Shown in pieces: positions 17,904-26,706 of a stretch of DNA of 64,000 nucleotides. Origin of the DNA: Sphingomonas bisphenolicum. Lineage in GTDB: Bacteria > Pseudomonadota > Alphaproteobacteria > Sphingomonadales > Sphingomonadaceae. Both the position numbers and the translations under genes were made by a program. The notes beneath the pieces are model-generated. The model was given only the letters and a program-made list of their open reading frames with translations, searched no databases and was not told the origin of the DNA. Where the stretch lies: contig NZ_AP018817.1 in the NCBI RefSeq assembly GCF_024349785.1, positions 186,001-250,000 on the forward strand, written 5' to 3'. Positions within the stretch are counted from its first letter, which is position 1. Every line of letters begins with the position of its first letter.

Positions 17904-17919
17904 TGACAGGTTCATGTCA
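17904..17919. promoter_or_regulatory. 16-bp palindrome, copy 2 (predicted response-regulator site)
   Basis: TGACAGGTTCATGTCA has arms TGACA/TGTCA around six bases, with 14 of 16 positions matching the reverse complement of copy 1 at 15533-15548. It ends 54 bases before the start of the CapA-family gene, a suitable distance for an activator site, and suggests that this gene belongs to the same regulon as the TctDE-like pair. Confidence 0.6.
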
Positions 17920-17973
17920 GCAGCAGCCGCTATCCCCGCGCCAAAGCCGATCCCGGCCCAAGGGGAATATCCG

Positions 17974-19395
17974 ATGCTGTCCACGATCTTTCGCCGCAAG
18001 GCGCTGCGCACCCTGACGCTGGCCAGCGCCGCGATGATGATGACCGCGGCCTTCCCCCTCCATGCCGAGGAAGAGGAAAGCGGCGGCACGCTGCAACCCA
18101 CCACCGTTCCCAGCACGCCGATCGCCGGCGACTTCAGCTTCGCCGCGATCGGCGACCTCATCTACCTCCGCCCGATGCTGGCGACGTTGGAAAGGCAGGC
18201 GCCCGACATGCTGCGCATCCTGCGCGGCGCGGACGTGACCTTCGGCAATTTCGAGACGACCGCGCTCGACCTCAAGACCTTCAGGGGGTCGCCGCAGGCC
18301 GAGTCCGGCGGCACCTGGATGCTGGCAGACCCGGCCGTGCCCGGCGACGTCGCCAAGATGGGCGTCGACATTGTCGGCCACGCCAACAACCACGCCACCG
18401 ACTGGGGCGTGGAGGGGATGCTCGACACGCTCGACCTGCTGGACCAGGCCCATCTCGTCCATGCCGGGACCGGCCGCTCGATGACCGCCGCCCGCGCGCC
18501 ATCCTATTATGACGGACCGCACGGCCGCGTCGGCCTCATTTCGGCGACGACCAGCTTCACCCCCATGACCCCCGCCGCCGATCCGCTGGGCCAGGTGCCC
18601 GGCCGCCCCGGCGCCAACACCATCCGCAGCACGGAAATCGGCCTGGTGTCGGACGTGGACCTTGCGACCATCGCGCGGCTGGCGAGAACGAAGCCGGGCG
18701 CGGCGGTCAAGATGAAGGGGCGGGAGTTTCGCGCCACCGCCCATCCCGCCACCCCCATGACCATCGAATATGATCTCAACGCAAAGGATGTGAAGGCCAA
18801 TCTGCTCGCCGTGCGCCAGGCCAGGCAGAATGGCAATTTCACCGTCTTCTCGCTCCACAATCATGAGCCGGGCAACGCCTTCCAGACCCCGGCGAATTTC
18901 GCGCAGGGCCTGGCGCATCAGGTGATCGACGCGGGCGCCGACGTCTATGTCGGCCATGGCCCGCACCAGTTGCGCGGGATCGAAATCTACAAGGGCAAGC
19001 CGATCTTCTATTCGCTCGGCAATTTTGCGATGATGAACAACAGCCTCGATGACGTACCGGCCGACATGTACGACCAGTTCGGCGTCGAACCCGGCAGCGT
19101 CACCACGCCCGAACTGCTTGCAGCCCGCAACGCCAAGGAATTTTCCGATCCCAAGCTCTATGAAACGGTGATCGCGGTCAGCCAGTATCGCGATGGCCGG
19201 TTGAGCCGGATCAACCTCTATCCGGTGGATCTGGGCGTGAGCGCGACCGGCGCCGGTCGCGGCGTACCCCACATGGCGGACAGCGCGACCGGCGCGCGCA
19301 TCCTCGAAAGGCTGCAACGGCTGTCGCAGCCTTTCGGCACCCAGATCACGATCGAGCGCGGCGTGGGCGTGATCGCGATAGCCGCTCCGCAATGA
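17974..19395 (+). CDS. CapA-family protein (poly-gamma-glutamate-type metallophosphatase fold), exported
   Basis: 473 residues from ATG 17974 (AAGGGGA upstream). Residues 1-31 form a signal peptide with a basic start (RRKALR) and cleavage after LHA. CapA/PgsA landmarks are present in order: 'AAIGDLIY', 'FGNFETT', 'GHANNHATDWG', 'GHGPHQLRG' and 'YSLGNFAMMN', the metal-site pattern of a calcineurin-like fold. CapA-family proteins take part in poly-gamma-glutamate capsule assembly or act as hydrolases of glutamyl polymers. No capB or capC partner is nearby, so a synthesis role is unlikely; a hydrolytic or scavenging role alongside the linked peptidases is my inference. Confidence 0.85.
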   Translation: MLSTIFRRKALRTLTLASAAMMMTAAFPLHAEEEESGGTLQPTTVPSTPIAGDFSFAAIGDLIYLRPMLATLERQAPDMLRILRGADVTFGNFETTALDLKTFRGSPQAESGGTWMLADPAVPGDVAKMGVDIVGHANNHATDWGVEGMLDTLDLLDQAHLVHAGTGRSMTAARAPSYYDGPHGRVGLISATTSFTPMTPAADPLGQVPGRPGANTIRSTEIGLVSDVDLATIARLARTKPGAAVKMKGREFRATAHPATPMTIEYDLNAKDVKANLLAVRQARQNGNFTVFSLHNHEPGNAFQTPANFAQGLAHQVIDAGADVYVGHGPHQLRGIEIYKGKPIFYSLGNFAMMNNSLDDVPADMYDQFGVEPGSVTTPELLAARNAKEFSDPKLYETVIAVSQYRDGRLSRINLYPVDLGVSATGAGRGVPHMADSATGARILERLQRLSQPFGTQITIERGVGVIAIAAPQ

Positions 19396-19403
19396 TGCCA
19401 TAA

Positions 19404-19422
19404 GGCGCGAATGTATCGCGCC
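19404..19422 (+). terminator. Stem-loop after the CapA-family gene, possible terminator
   Basis: GGCGCGA (19404-19410) and TCGCGCC (19416-19422) form a perfect 7-bp stem with a 5-base loop, starting 8 bases after the stop codon. There is no T-tract, so rho-independent termination is uncertain. Confidence 0.35.
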
Positions 19423-19547
19423 GGCCCGGCTGCGCTGGTCGCGTGGCCGCCGCCTGCCCGTCACGCCCCGCCCCGGAGCCATGCCGATCGGGCCTCTACG
19501 GCGATTTGACGATGACGGATCGGGGAAAGTCCGTTATTGCGCACGCC

Positions 19548-19874
19548 ATGGTTCGTCGGGGTTTCCTTCTTTTGTGGATGATCGTCGCATCGCTCATGGC
19601 GGCGTCGGTGGTCCATGCCAATGAAACCATCTCCGCCTCCGCCATCGAATGCTCCGGTTACGTCCATGACGACGGCGATTCCAATCCGTCGCCGGGCGAC
19701 GCCGACAAGGCGGTCCCGCATCATCATGGCGGATGCCATAGTGCCGCGTCGCTGCTGCCCCGGACGATCGCGCCCATTTTCTTCGATATCCAGGCGGCGC
19801 CCAAGACTGCCGCCACCTCCAGGGCCTTTGGCCGCTGGGCACCCGGCCCCGATCTGCGTCCCCCCATCGCCTGA
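19548..19874 (+). CDS. Small exported His/Cys-containing protein preceding czcCBA
   Basis: 108 residues from ATG 19548; an in-frame ATG at 19512 would add 12 residues. 'MVRRGFLLLWMIVASLMAASVVHA' is a clear signal peptide. The mature part contains 'CSGYVHDDGDSN' and 'HHHGGCH' (residues 58-64), a cluster of His, Cys and Asp suited to binding a transition metal. It lies 71 bases before czcC. Short His-rich exported proteins often precede heavy-metal RND operons, and a periplasmic metal-binding or sensing role is likely. I do not recognise a named family. The start choice rests on the signal peptide, since neither ATG has a strong ribosome binding site. Confidence 0.68.
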   Translation: MVRRGFLLLWMIVASLMAASVVHANETISASAIECSGYVHDDGDSNPSPGDADKAVPHHHGGCHSAASLLPRTIAPIFFDIQAAPKTAATSRAFGRWAPGPDLRPPIA

Positions 19875-19945
19875 TTGACGATCAAATCGCTGTGCCCGCC
19901 TCCGGCGGATGTACGGCTTGATGCGTATCAATCGGGATTTCCTAT

Positions 19946-21211
19946 ATGCACAGGATCATCGCGGCCGTTCTGGCCGCCACCTCTTGCGTCGCCGTTGCGC
20001 AGGCGCAGGATAATATTGCGACGGGGCAGCCCGTCGGCCCAGCCCTCACCCTCGACCAGGCCGTCGCCATCGCCGGCGGCAGCGCCCCGGCCGCCGACGC
20101 GGCGCAGGCCGGCATGGACGCCGCGCAAGCGGCACGCACCGTCGCCGGCCTGCGCCCGAACCCGGAACTGCAGTCGCAGGTCGAAAATGTGGTCGGGTCG
20201 GGTCCCTATGGCGGCGTCCGTCAGGCCGAAACGACCGTGGGCCTTAACATTCCTATCGAACTGGGCGGCAAGCGGTCCGCCAGGATGGCGGTCGCGGACG
20301 CCCAGTCTCATCGCGCAGTCCTCGTGGCGGCTATCACGCAAGCCGACATCCGGCTTCAGGTCACGGCTCTCTATATCGATGCCATCGCCGCGGAGCGCCG
20401 GATGGCGACGGCGCGCGACCAGCTTCGGATCGCCCATGACGCCCTGAACGCCGCCCGCATCCGCGTACAGGCAGGCCGCGCCTCCCCGCTCGAGGAACAG
20501 AGGGCCGACGTCGCCAAGCTCAACGCCGAGGCCGAGGTGCAAAAGACGCAGCGCCTGGCCAATGCCATCCGCGCCAATCTGGAGCGCCGCATCGGGCAGC
20601 CGGTTGCGGGCGCGCTGGACGGGGCGGCGCTCGATCATCTGCCACCCGCATCCTTCGGGCCGACGATGGCGACCAGCGCCGGCACCCTGGCGCTGGCGGC
20701 GGCCGATGCCGATCTTGCCATGGCCGATGCCGGCGTGCGGCTCGCCCGGTCGCAGCGCATACCCGATGTCACGATCGGCCCGGCGGTCCGGCGCCTCTCC
20801 GCCACCAACGACACCGCTGCCGTCCTGTCCCTCTCCATCCCGATACCGCTGTTCGACGCGGGTCAGGCGGCCGTCGCGCAGGCCAGCGCGCAGCGCATCC
20901 AGGCGGAAGCGCAACGGCGCATGACCGCGCTCGATGTCGAACAGGCGATCACGGATGCGCTGGCCGAAGCCGACAATGCAGCGACCGCCGCGCGCAATGC
21001 CAACGGTTCGGCCCTCGCCGCCGCACAGGAGGCAGCCCGCATCGCGCGTATCGGCTATCGCGAGGGGAAATTCGGCCAGATCGACCTTCTCGACGCCGAA
21101 CGGACCCTTGCGCAGACCCGTCTCGCCGCGATCGACGCGCTCGCATCCTACCAGAACGCCAGGGCCCGGTTGGAGCGATTGATCGCTCCCGCGCCCGTAA
21201 AGGGAAACTGA
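19946..21211 (+). CDS. czcC: CzcC-type outer-membrane efflux protein (TolC family)
   Basis: 421 residues with a signal peptide ending AQAQ near residue 25. Two tandem outer-membrane-efflux repeats follow, rich in coiled-coil Ala/Gln/Arg heptads ('LTLDQAVAIAGG', 'ALDVEQAITDALAEADNAATAARNA', described by their ends). The segment 'REGKFGQIDLLDAERTLAQTRLAAIDAL' is the typical second-repeat end of CzcC/CusC-like channels. Trimers of this family form the outer-membrane exit duct of tripartite metal pumps. It is followed after 3 bases by the adaptor gene and then the RND pump, which together define a czcCBA operon. Confidence 0.92.
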   Translation: MHRIIAAVLAATSCVAVAQAQDNIATGQPVGPALTLDQAVAIAGGSAPAADAAQAGMDAAQAARTVAGLRPNPELQSQVENVVGSGPYGGVRQAETTVGLNIPIELGGKRSARMAVADAQSHRAVLVAAITQADIRLQVTALYIDAIAAERRMATARDQLRIAHDALNAARIRVQAGRASPLEEQRADVAKLNAEAEVQKTQRLANAIRANLERRIGQPVAGALDGAALDHLPPASFGPTMATSAGTLALAAADADLAMADAGVRLARSQRIPDVTIGPAVRRLSATNDTAAVLSLSIPIPLFDAGQAAVAQASAQRIQAEAQRRMTALDVEQAITDALAEADNAATAARNANGSALAAAQEAARIARIGYREGKFGQIDLLDAERTLAQTRLAAIDALASYQNARARLERLIAPAPVKGN

Positions 21212-21214
21212 TCC

Positions 21215-22387
21215 ATGACCATCACACACGCAAAAGCATTTCTTCTTCCCATCACCCTTGCCGTCCTGCTCGCAGGCTGCGGCGGCAGCGCCGGAAACGA
21301 AGCAGGCAATGCCGCTTCGCCCATGGAACATGAGGCCGGCGGCGAAACCACCCACACCGAAGAAGAAGGCAGGATTATCCTGTCGGACGATCAGATCACG
21401 TCTGCCGGCATCCAGCTGGGACGGCCTGTGACCGGCGGTTCGGCTACGCTGGAACTGCCGGCCACCGTCGAAGGCGACCCGCAAGGCACGCAGGTCGTCG
21501 CCGCGGCAATCGGCGGGCGGGTCGTATCGCTGACCCGCAATCTGGGGCAGTCGGTCGTTCGCGGCCAAACCATCGCCATCATCGAAAGCCGCGAAGCCGC
21601 CGTGCTCAAGGGCGACATGGAGGCGACCCGCGCCAGGCTGGCGCTGGCCAATTCCAACCTGGCCCGCGAACAGCGCCTGTTCGCCCAGCGCGTGTCGCCC
21701 GAACAGGATCTGATCGCCGCCCGCACCGCCGCGATCGAGGCGGGCATCGCCTATCGGCAAGCCCAGAGCCAGGTGTCCGCGGCGGGCGGCGGCGGTGGCG
21801 GCCTCAACCGGCTCGGCATCGCCGCGCCCGTCTCGGGTCAGGTGATCTCGCGCAGCGTCGTTCTGGGCCAGACGGTAGCGGCCGACACGGAACTCTATCG
21901 GATCGCCAATCTGTCCAGCGTCTCGATTGCACTTCATCTCCAGCCTGCTGATGCGGGCCGGGTCAAGCCCGGCAACCGGGTGATCGTCAAGGCTGCGGAC
22001 CGTGAAGCGGCCGCCCGGATCAGCTTCGTTTCGCCCGTGCTGGACGCGCAGACCCGCATGGTGCCGGTCATCGCGATGCTGGACAATCGCGCGGGCCGAT
22101 GGCGTGTCGGAGAGCCGGTGACGGCATCGGTCGACCTCGCCGACAGCGGCGGGGACGGCGCGATCCGCATACCCACCACCGCCGTCCAGACCGTCGAGAA
22201 CAAGTCGGTCGTGTTCGTGCGGACCGACAGCGGTTTCCAGGCTGTCCCGGTCACACTCGGCGACAATAGCGGCAGCAGCGTGATCGTGCGCGCCGGCCTC
22301 AAGGGGACCGAACGGATCGCCACCACCAACAGCTTCACGCTCAAGGCCGAACTCGGCAAGGGCGAAGCCACCCATGAGGATCATTGA
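21215..22387 (+). CDS. czcB: CzcB-type periplasmic adaptor (membrane fusion lipoprotein)
   Basis: 390 residues. The lipobox LLAGC places the lipidated Cys at residue 22, anchoring the protein in the inner membrane. A short His/Glu-rich stretch follows (HEAGGETTHTEEEG, residues 35-50), possibly metal-binding. Then come a barrel-sandwich region ('QVVAAAIGGRVVSLTRNLGQSV'), an alpha-hairpin ('MEATRARLALANSNLAREQR'), the second lipoyl half ('IAAPVSGQVISRSVVLGQTV') and a beta-barrel domain. It connects CzcA and CzcC. The gene sits 3 bases from each neighbour, which implies tight co-translation. Confidence 0.93.
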   Translation: MTITHAKAFLLPITLAVLLAGCGGSAGNEAGNAASPMEHEAGGETTHTEEEGRIILSDDQITSAGIQLGRPVTGGSATLELPATVEGDPQGTQVVAAAIGGRVVSLTRNLGQSVVRGQTIAIIESREAAVLKGDMEATRARLALANSNLAREQRLFAQRVSPEQDLIAARTAAIEAGIAYRQAQSQVSAAGGGGGGLNRLGIAAPVSGQVISRSVVLGQTVAADTELYRIANLSSVSIALHLQPADAGRVKPGNRVIVKAADREAAARISFVSPVLDAQTRMVPVIAMLDNRAGRWRVGEPVTASVDLADSGGDGAIRIPTTAVQTVENKSVVFVRTDSGFQAVPVTLGDNSGSSVIVRAGLKGTERIATTNSFTLKAELGKGEATHEDH

Positions 22388-22390
22388 GCC

Positions 22391-25300
22391 ATGATCGCTC
22401 CCATCGTCAACTGGGCGGTCCACAAGCGCTGGCTCGTCCTGCTGCTGACCGCCATCGCCGCCGTCATCGGCGGCGTCGCCCTGTACCGCCTCCCCATCGA
22501 CGCCGTGCCGGACATCACCAACAACCAGGTCCAGATCAACGTGCGCGCGCCGGCGCTGTCGCCCGAACTGGTCGAAAAACAGGTCGCCTTTCCGATCGAG
22601 ACCGCGCTGGCAGGCATTCCCGGCCTGGAAAATACCCGATCGTTCAGCCGCAACGGCTTCGCGCAGATCACCGCCATCTTCGACGAATCCACCGACATCT
22701 ATTTCGCCCGCCAGCAAGTCGATGAACGCATGAGCGGGATCGCGGACAATCTGCCCGAAGGCGTGAACCCGGAAATGGGGCCGATCGCCACGGGTCTGGG
22801 CGAAGTCTATATGTGGACCGTCCGGCTCGAACATCGCAAGGACGACACGCATTTACCCGGCGAGCCTGGCATGCAGCCGGACGGCAGCTACATCACACCC
22901 GAGGGCGAGCGGCTGACGAACGATGTCGACAAGGCGACCTATCTGCGCACGACACAGGACTGGATCGTCAGCCCGCTGCTGAAAAACGGCAAGGGGCTGG
23001 CCGGCATCGATTCCATCGGCGGCTATGTGAAGCAGTTTCAGGTCGTTCCCGACGTCCAGCGGCTGGCCGCGCTCGGCCTCAGCCTGACCGATCTCGGCAC
23101 CGCGCTGGAAAGCAACAACAGCAGCGTGGGCGGCGGCTTCGTCGATCGCAATGGCGAAGGACTGGCGGTCCGCTCCGATGCCCTGATCCGCAACGCCACC
23201 GAACTCTCGCGCATCGTCGTCGCCACACGGGCGGGCGTGCCCGTCACGCTGGGCCAGGTGGCGACGGTCAAGACCGGTCAGGCCATCCGCATGGGTTCGG
23301 CATCCGAAAATGGCACCGAAGTCGTCGTCGGCACCGCCATCATGCGGATCGGCGAGAACAGCCGCGACGTCGCCATCGCCGTTGCGGACAGGCTGAAGGC
23401 GATCAATGCCTCGCTGCCGCCGGACGTCATCGTGCAGCCGGTGCTTGATCGGACTGCGCTGGTCAATTCGACCATCAAAACGGTCGCGAGGAATCTCGGC
23501 GAAGGCGCGCTGCTCGTCATCATCGTCCTCTTCGCCCTGCTCGGCAACTTCCGCGCCGCCCTGATCGCAGCGGCGGTGATCCCCGTTACCATGTTGCTGA
23601 CGGGCTTCGGCATGTTCCGCTTCGGCGTGTCGGCCAACCTGATGAGCCTGGGCGCACTGGATTTCGGCCTGATCGTGGACGGCGCGGTCATCATCGTGGA
23701 AAATGCGCTGCGGCGCATGGCCGACAGGCAGCATCGCGAAGGCCGCCTTCTTTCGGTCGATGAACGCCTTGCCACCGTGGCGGCGGCCGCGCGCGAGATG
23801 ATCCGTCCCTCGGTCTATGGCCAGGCGATCATCATCCTCGTCTATGTCCCGCTGCTCACCCTCACCGGGGTCGAAGGCAAGACGTTCGTGCCGATGGCGC
23901 TGACCGTCATCATCGCGCTCGCCTTCGCGTTCGTCCTGTCCCTGACCGCCGTGCCCGCGGCGATCGCCATCTGGCTGTCCAATCGCATCGACGAGAAGGA
24001 AGGCCGCATCATGGGCTGGCTGCGCCGGCGCTATGCGCCGGGGCTGGACAAGGCCATGGGTCGGCCGACGCTCACCATTGGGGTGGGTGTCGGTGGCTTC
24101 CTGCTGGCAATCGCCGCCTTCCTGTCGCTGGGCCAGCTGTTCCTGCCGCAACTCGACGAAGGCGACCTGCTGATCCAGGCGCTGCGCATTCCCGCGACCT
24201 CGGTGCAGCAGAGCCAGGCGATGCAGGCGCCCATAGAAAAGATGATGGCGAAGCAGCCGGAGGTGAAGTTCGTCTTCTCCAAGACCGGCACCGCGGAACT
24301 GGCGTCCGACCCGATGCCGCCCAACGCCACCGACATGTTCGTGATCCTCAAGCCGCGCAGCGAATGGCCGGATCAGGGCCTCACCAAGGCCCAGCTAGTC
24401 GACCGGCTGGAAAAGGCGCTCGGCCGGTTCCCCGGCAATGCCTATGAAATCACCCAGCCGATCCAGATGCGGTTCAACGAGCTGATCGCCGGCGTTCGCG
24501 GCGATGTCGCGATCAAGGTGTTCGGCGACGATTTCAACACCATGAACGCCACGGCCGAGAAGATCGCCGGGGTCCTGCGCCGGACGCAGGGCGCCGCGGA
24601 CGTCAAGGTCGAGCAGACCACGGGCCTGCCGATGCTCGACATCCGGGTCAATCGCGACGCGATGGCGCGTCTGGGCGTAACGGCGCAGGATGTACACGCC
24701 ATGGTGTCAGCCACCCTGGGCGGCCGGGAAGCGGGGATGATCTTCGAGGGCGATCGCCGCTTCCCGATCGTGATCCGCCTGTCGGAAGCGCAACGCGCCG
24801 ACTTCCATGGCTTGCGGCAGCTACAGTTGCCGACGCCCGATGGGCAGTTCGTCCCCCTGGCCAGCGTCGCGGACATCCGGATCGTGGACGGTCCCAACCA
24901 GATCAGCCGCGAAAATGGCAAGCGCCGCGTCGTGGTGCAGGCCAATGTGCGTGGCCGCGACATCGCCGGCGTGGTCGGAGACGCCCAGGCCGCCATCGCG
25001 GAGCAGGTTCGCCTGCCCGCGGGCGCCTATCTGGAATGGGGTGGCCAGTTCGAAAATCTGGCGTCCGCGCGCGAACGCCTGCAACTGGTTATCCCCGCCT
25101 GCTTCATCCTCATCCTCCTTCTCCTCTACGGCGCCCTTGGGTCGGCAAGGGACGCGGCGATCGTTTTCACCGGCGTGCCGCTGGCCCTGGTGGGCGGCGT
25201 GCTGGCGCTGTTCCTGCGCGGCATGGATTTCTCGATCTCGGCGGCGGTGGGGTTCATCGCCCTGTCGGGCATCGCGGTCCTGAACGGCCTCGTGATGGTG

Positions 25301-25609
25301 TCGTCCATCCATGCGCTGATGCGACAGGGCATGGCGCGGGCGGAAGCGGCCCGCATCGGCGCCATCCAGCGGCTCCGGCCGGTGGTGATGACCGCCCTCG
25401 TCGCCAGCCTCGGGTTCGTGCCCATGGCCCTGGGCAGCGGCGCGGGGGCGGAAGTGCAAAAGCCCCTCGCCACCGTCGTCATCGGCGGCCTCATCTCGGC
25501 CACCTTGCTGACCCTGTTCGTTCTGCCGACGCTCTATGCCCGCTGGGGTCGGCGCGCCATGCCCCTGGACGCGCATCCACCGGTGGAGGTGGAACGCCCA
25601 CAAGACTGA
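22391..25609 (+). CDS. czcA: CzcA heavy-metal efflux RND pump
   Basis: 1072 residues, the normal length for HME-RND pumps, with 12 predicted transmembrane helices and two large periplasmic loops. Helix 4 carries DFGLIVDGAV (from about residue 424) followed by IIVEN. This Asp/Asp/Glu proton-relay pattern is characteristic of CzcA-type Co/Zn/Cd/Ni exporters and differs from the copper/silver CusA type. The N-terminal 'DAVPDITNNQVQI' and 'FPIETALAGIPGLENTRS' are also CzcA hallmarks. It drives proton-coupled export of divalent cations from cytoplasm or periplasm through CzcB and CzcC. Metal specificity cannot be fixed further from sequence. Confidence 0.95.
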   Translation: MIAPIVNWAVHKRWLVLLLTAIAAVIGGVALYRLPIDAVPDITNNQVQINVRAPALSPELVEKQVAFPIETALAGIPGLENTRSFSRNGFAQITAIFDESTDIYFARQQVDERMSGIADNLPEGVNPEMGPIATGLGEVYMWTVRLEHRKDDTHLPGEPGMQPDGSYITPEGERLTNDVDKATYLRTTQDWIVSPLLKNGKGLAGIDSIGGYVKQFQVVPDVQRLAALGLSLTDLGTALESNNSSVGGGFVDRNGEGLAVRSDALIRNATELSRIVVATRAGVPVTLGQVATVKTGQAIRMGSASENGTEVVVGTAIMRIGENSRDVAIAVADRLKAINASLPPDVIVQPVLDRTALVNSTIKTVARNLGEGALLVIIVLFALLGNFRAALIAAAVIPVTMLLTGFGMFRFGVSANLMSLGALDFGLIVDGAVIIVENALRRMADRQHREGRLLSVDERLATVAAAAREMIRPSVYGQAIIILVYVPLLTLTGVEGKTFVPMALTVIIALAFAFVLSLTAVPAAIAIWLSNRIDEKEGRIMGWLRRRYAPGLDKAMGRPTLTIGVGVGGFLLAIAAFLSLGQLFLPQLDEGDLLIQALRIPATSVQQSQAMQAPIEKMMAKQPEVKFVFSKTGTAELASDPMPPNATDMFVILKPRSEWPDQGLTKAQLVDRLEKALGRFPGNAYEITQPIQMRFNELIAGVRGDVAIKVFGDDFNTMNATAEKIAGVLRRTQGAADVKVEQTTGLPMLDIRVNRDAMARLGVTAQDVHAMVSATLGGREAGMIFEGDRRFPIVIRLSEAQRADFHGLRQLQLPTPDGQFVPLASVADIRIVDGPNQISRENGKRRVVVQANVRGRDIAGVVGDAQAAIAEQVRLPAGAYLEWGGQFENLASARERLQLVIPACFILILLLLYGALGSARDAAIVFTGVPLALVGGVLALFLRGMDFSISAAVGFIALSGIAVLNGLVMVSSIHALMRQGMARAEAARIGAIQRLRPVVMTALVASLGFVPMALGSGAGAEVQKPLATVVIGGLISATLLTLFVLPTLYARWGRRAMPLDAHPPVEVERPQD

Positions 25610-25620
25610 AGCGAAGGGGG

Positions 25621-25650
25621 GGGGAGGACGTCCATGGCGCCCTCCCCTTT
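25621..25650 (+). terminator. Possible terminator after czcA
   Basis: GGGGAGG (25621-25627) pairs with CCTCCCC (25641-25647) and is followed by TTT. It starts 12 bases after the czcA stop codon. The T-tract is short, so termination efficiency is uncertain. Confidence 0.45.
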
Positions 25651-25753
25651 CCCACCGGCCGGCGCCAGGGCCCGCCGGTCTTGCCCCCGTCAACATAATG
25701 TCATCGGGCCATGCGACGAAGGCATCATCGCTGACGCATCGGAAGGGCCGCAC

Positions 25754-26674
25754 ATGCACTTGGAAGACCAGTCCGGCTTCGCCATGGACCGTATCAAAGC
25801 GGAGATCGCCGACAGTTTCGACGAAGAGCTGGAGATGGAGATCGACGAGGATCGGCTGGAGACGATGCTCGCCGACATGGAGGAGCATCCCGAGCGCGAG
25901 CAGATGGAGCGCCGCGTCTATTTCCGCGAACTGTTCCGCCTGCAGCATGAACTGGTGCGGCTCCAGGATTGGGTCGTGCACAAGGGACTGAAGGTCGTCG
26001 TGCTGTTCGAGGGCCGCGATTCGGCCGGCAAGGGCGGCGCGATCAAGCGCATCACCCAGCGCCTGAACCCGCGGGTCTGCCGCGTCGCCGCGCTGCCAGC
26101 GCCCAACGAACGCGAACGCACCCAATGGTATTTCCAGCGCTATACCGCCCATCTGCCGGCTGCGGGGGAGATCGTGCTGTTCGATCGCAGCTGGTATAAT
26201 CGCGCCGGCGTCGAGCGGGTGATGGGCTTTTGCTCGGAGACGGATGTGGAGGAATTTTTCCGGTCCGTGCCGGAATTCGAGCGGATGCTGGTGCGCTCGG
26301 GCATCCTCCTGATCAAATATTGGTTCTCCATCACCGACGACGAACAGCAGTTCCGCTTCGCCATGCGCATCCACGATCCGCTCAAACAGTGGAAATTGTC
26401 GCCCATGGACGTGGAATCGCGCCGCCGCTGGGAGGATTATACCCGCGCCAAGGAAGCGATGCTGGAACGCACCCATATCCCCGAAGCGCCCTGGTGGGTG
26501 GTGGAGGCGGTCGACAAGAAGCGCGCGCGCATCAACTGCATCGCGCATCTGCTGGACCAGATTCCCTATGAGGATGTGCCCAAGATGCCGGTGGTGCTGC
26601 CCGACCGGGTGCGGCATGCGGACTATAACCGCCACCCCGTGCCGCCGGAGATGATCGTTCCCGACCGCTTCTGA
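25754..26674 (+). CDS. ppk2: Polyphosphate kinase 2 (PPK2, single-domain class)
   Basis: 306 residues from ATG 25754 (GGAAGGG upstream); the frame extends further upstream without a better start. Walker A is 'LFEGRDSAGKGG' (residues 84-95) and Walker B is 'FDRSWYNR'. The lid segment 'RINCIAHLLDQIPYE' and the stretch 'KRITQRLNPRVCRVAALPAPNERERTQWYFQRY' (key residues only) are classic PPK2. Class I PPK2 enzymes use polyphosphate to phosphorylate nucleoside diphosphates, or run in reverse. An acidic N-terminal extension is typical of the family. Its location between a metal-efflux operon and a Pit phosphate transporter suggests linked phosphate and metal handling. Confidence 0.93.
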   Translation: MHLEDQSGFAMDRIKAEIADSFDEELEMEIDEDRLETMLADMEEHPEREQMERRVYFRELFRLQHELVRLQDWVVHKGLKVVVLFEGRDSAGKGGAIKRITQRLNPRVCRVAALPAPNERERTQWYFQRYTAHLPAAGEIVLFDRSWYNRAGVERVMGFCSETDVEEFFRSVPEFERMLVRSGILLIKYWFSITDDEQQFRFAMRIHDPLKQWKLSPMDVESRRRWEDYTRAKEAMLERTHIPEAPWWVVEAVDKKRARINCIAHLLDQIPYEDVPKMPVVLPDRVRHADYNRHPVPPEMIVPDRF

Positions 26675-26706
26675 AGCCTGTCCAGCCTGCCCGGGCGTCA
26701 CGCCGG

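Noticed and set aside
19928..22852. A 974-codon minus-strand open frame
   Set aside because: It is antisense to czcC, czcB and the start of czcA; its composition (His, Asp, Gly, Arg-rich) is typical of a shadow.
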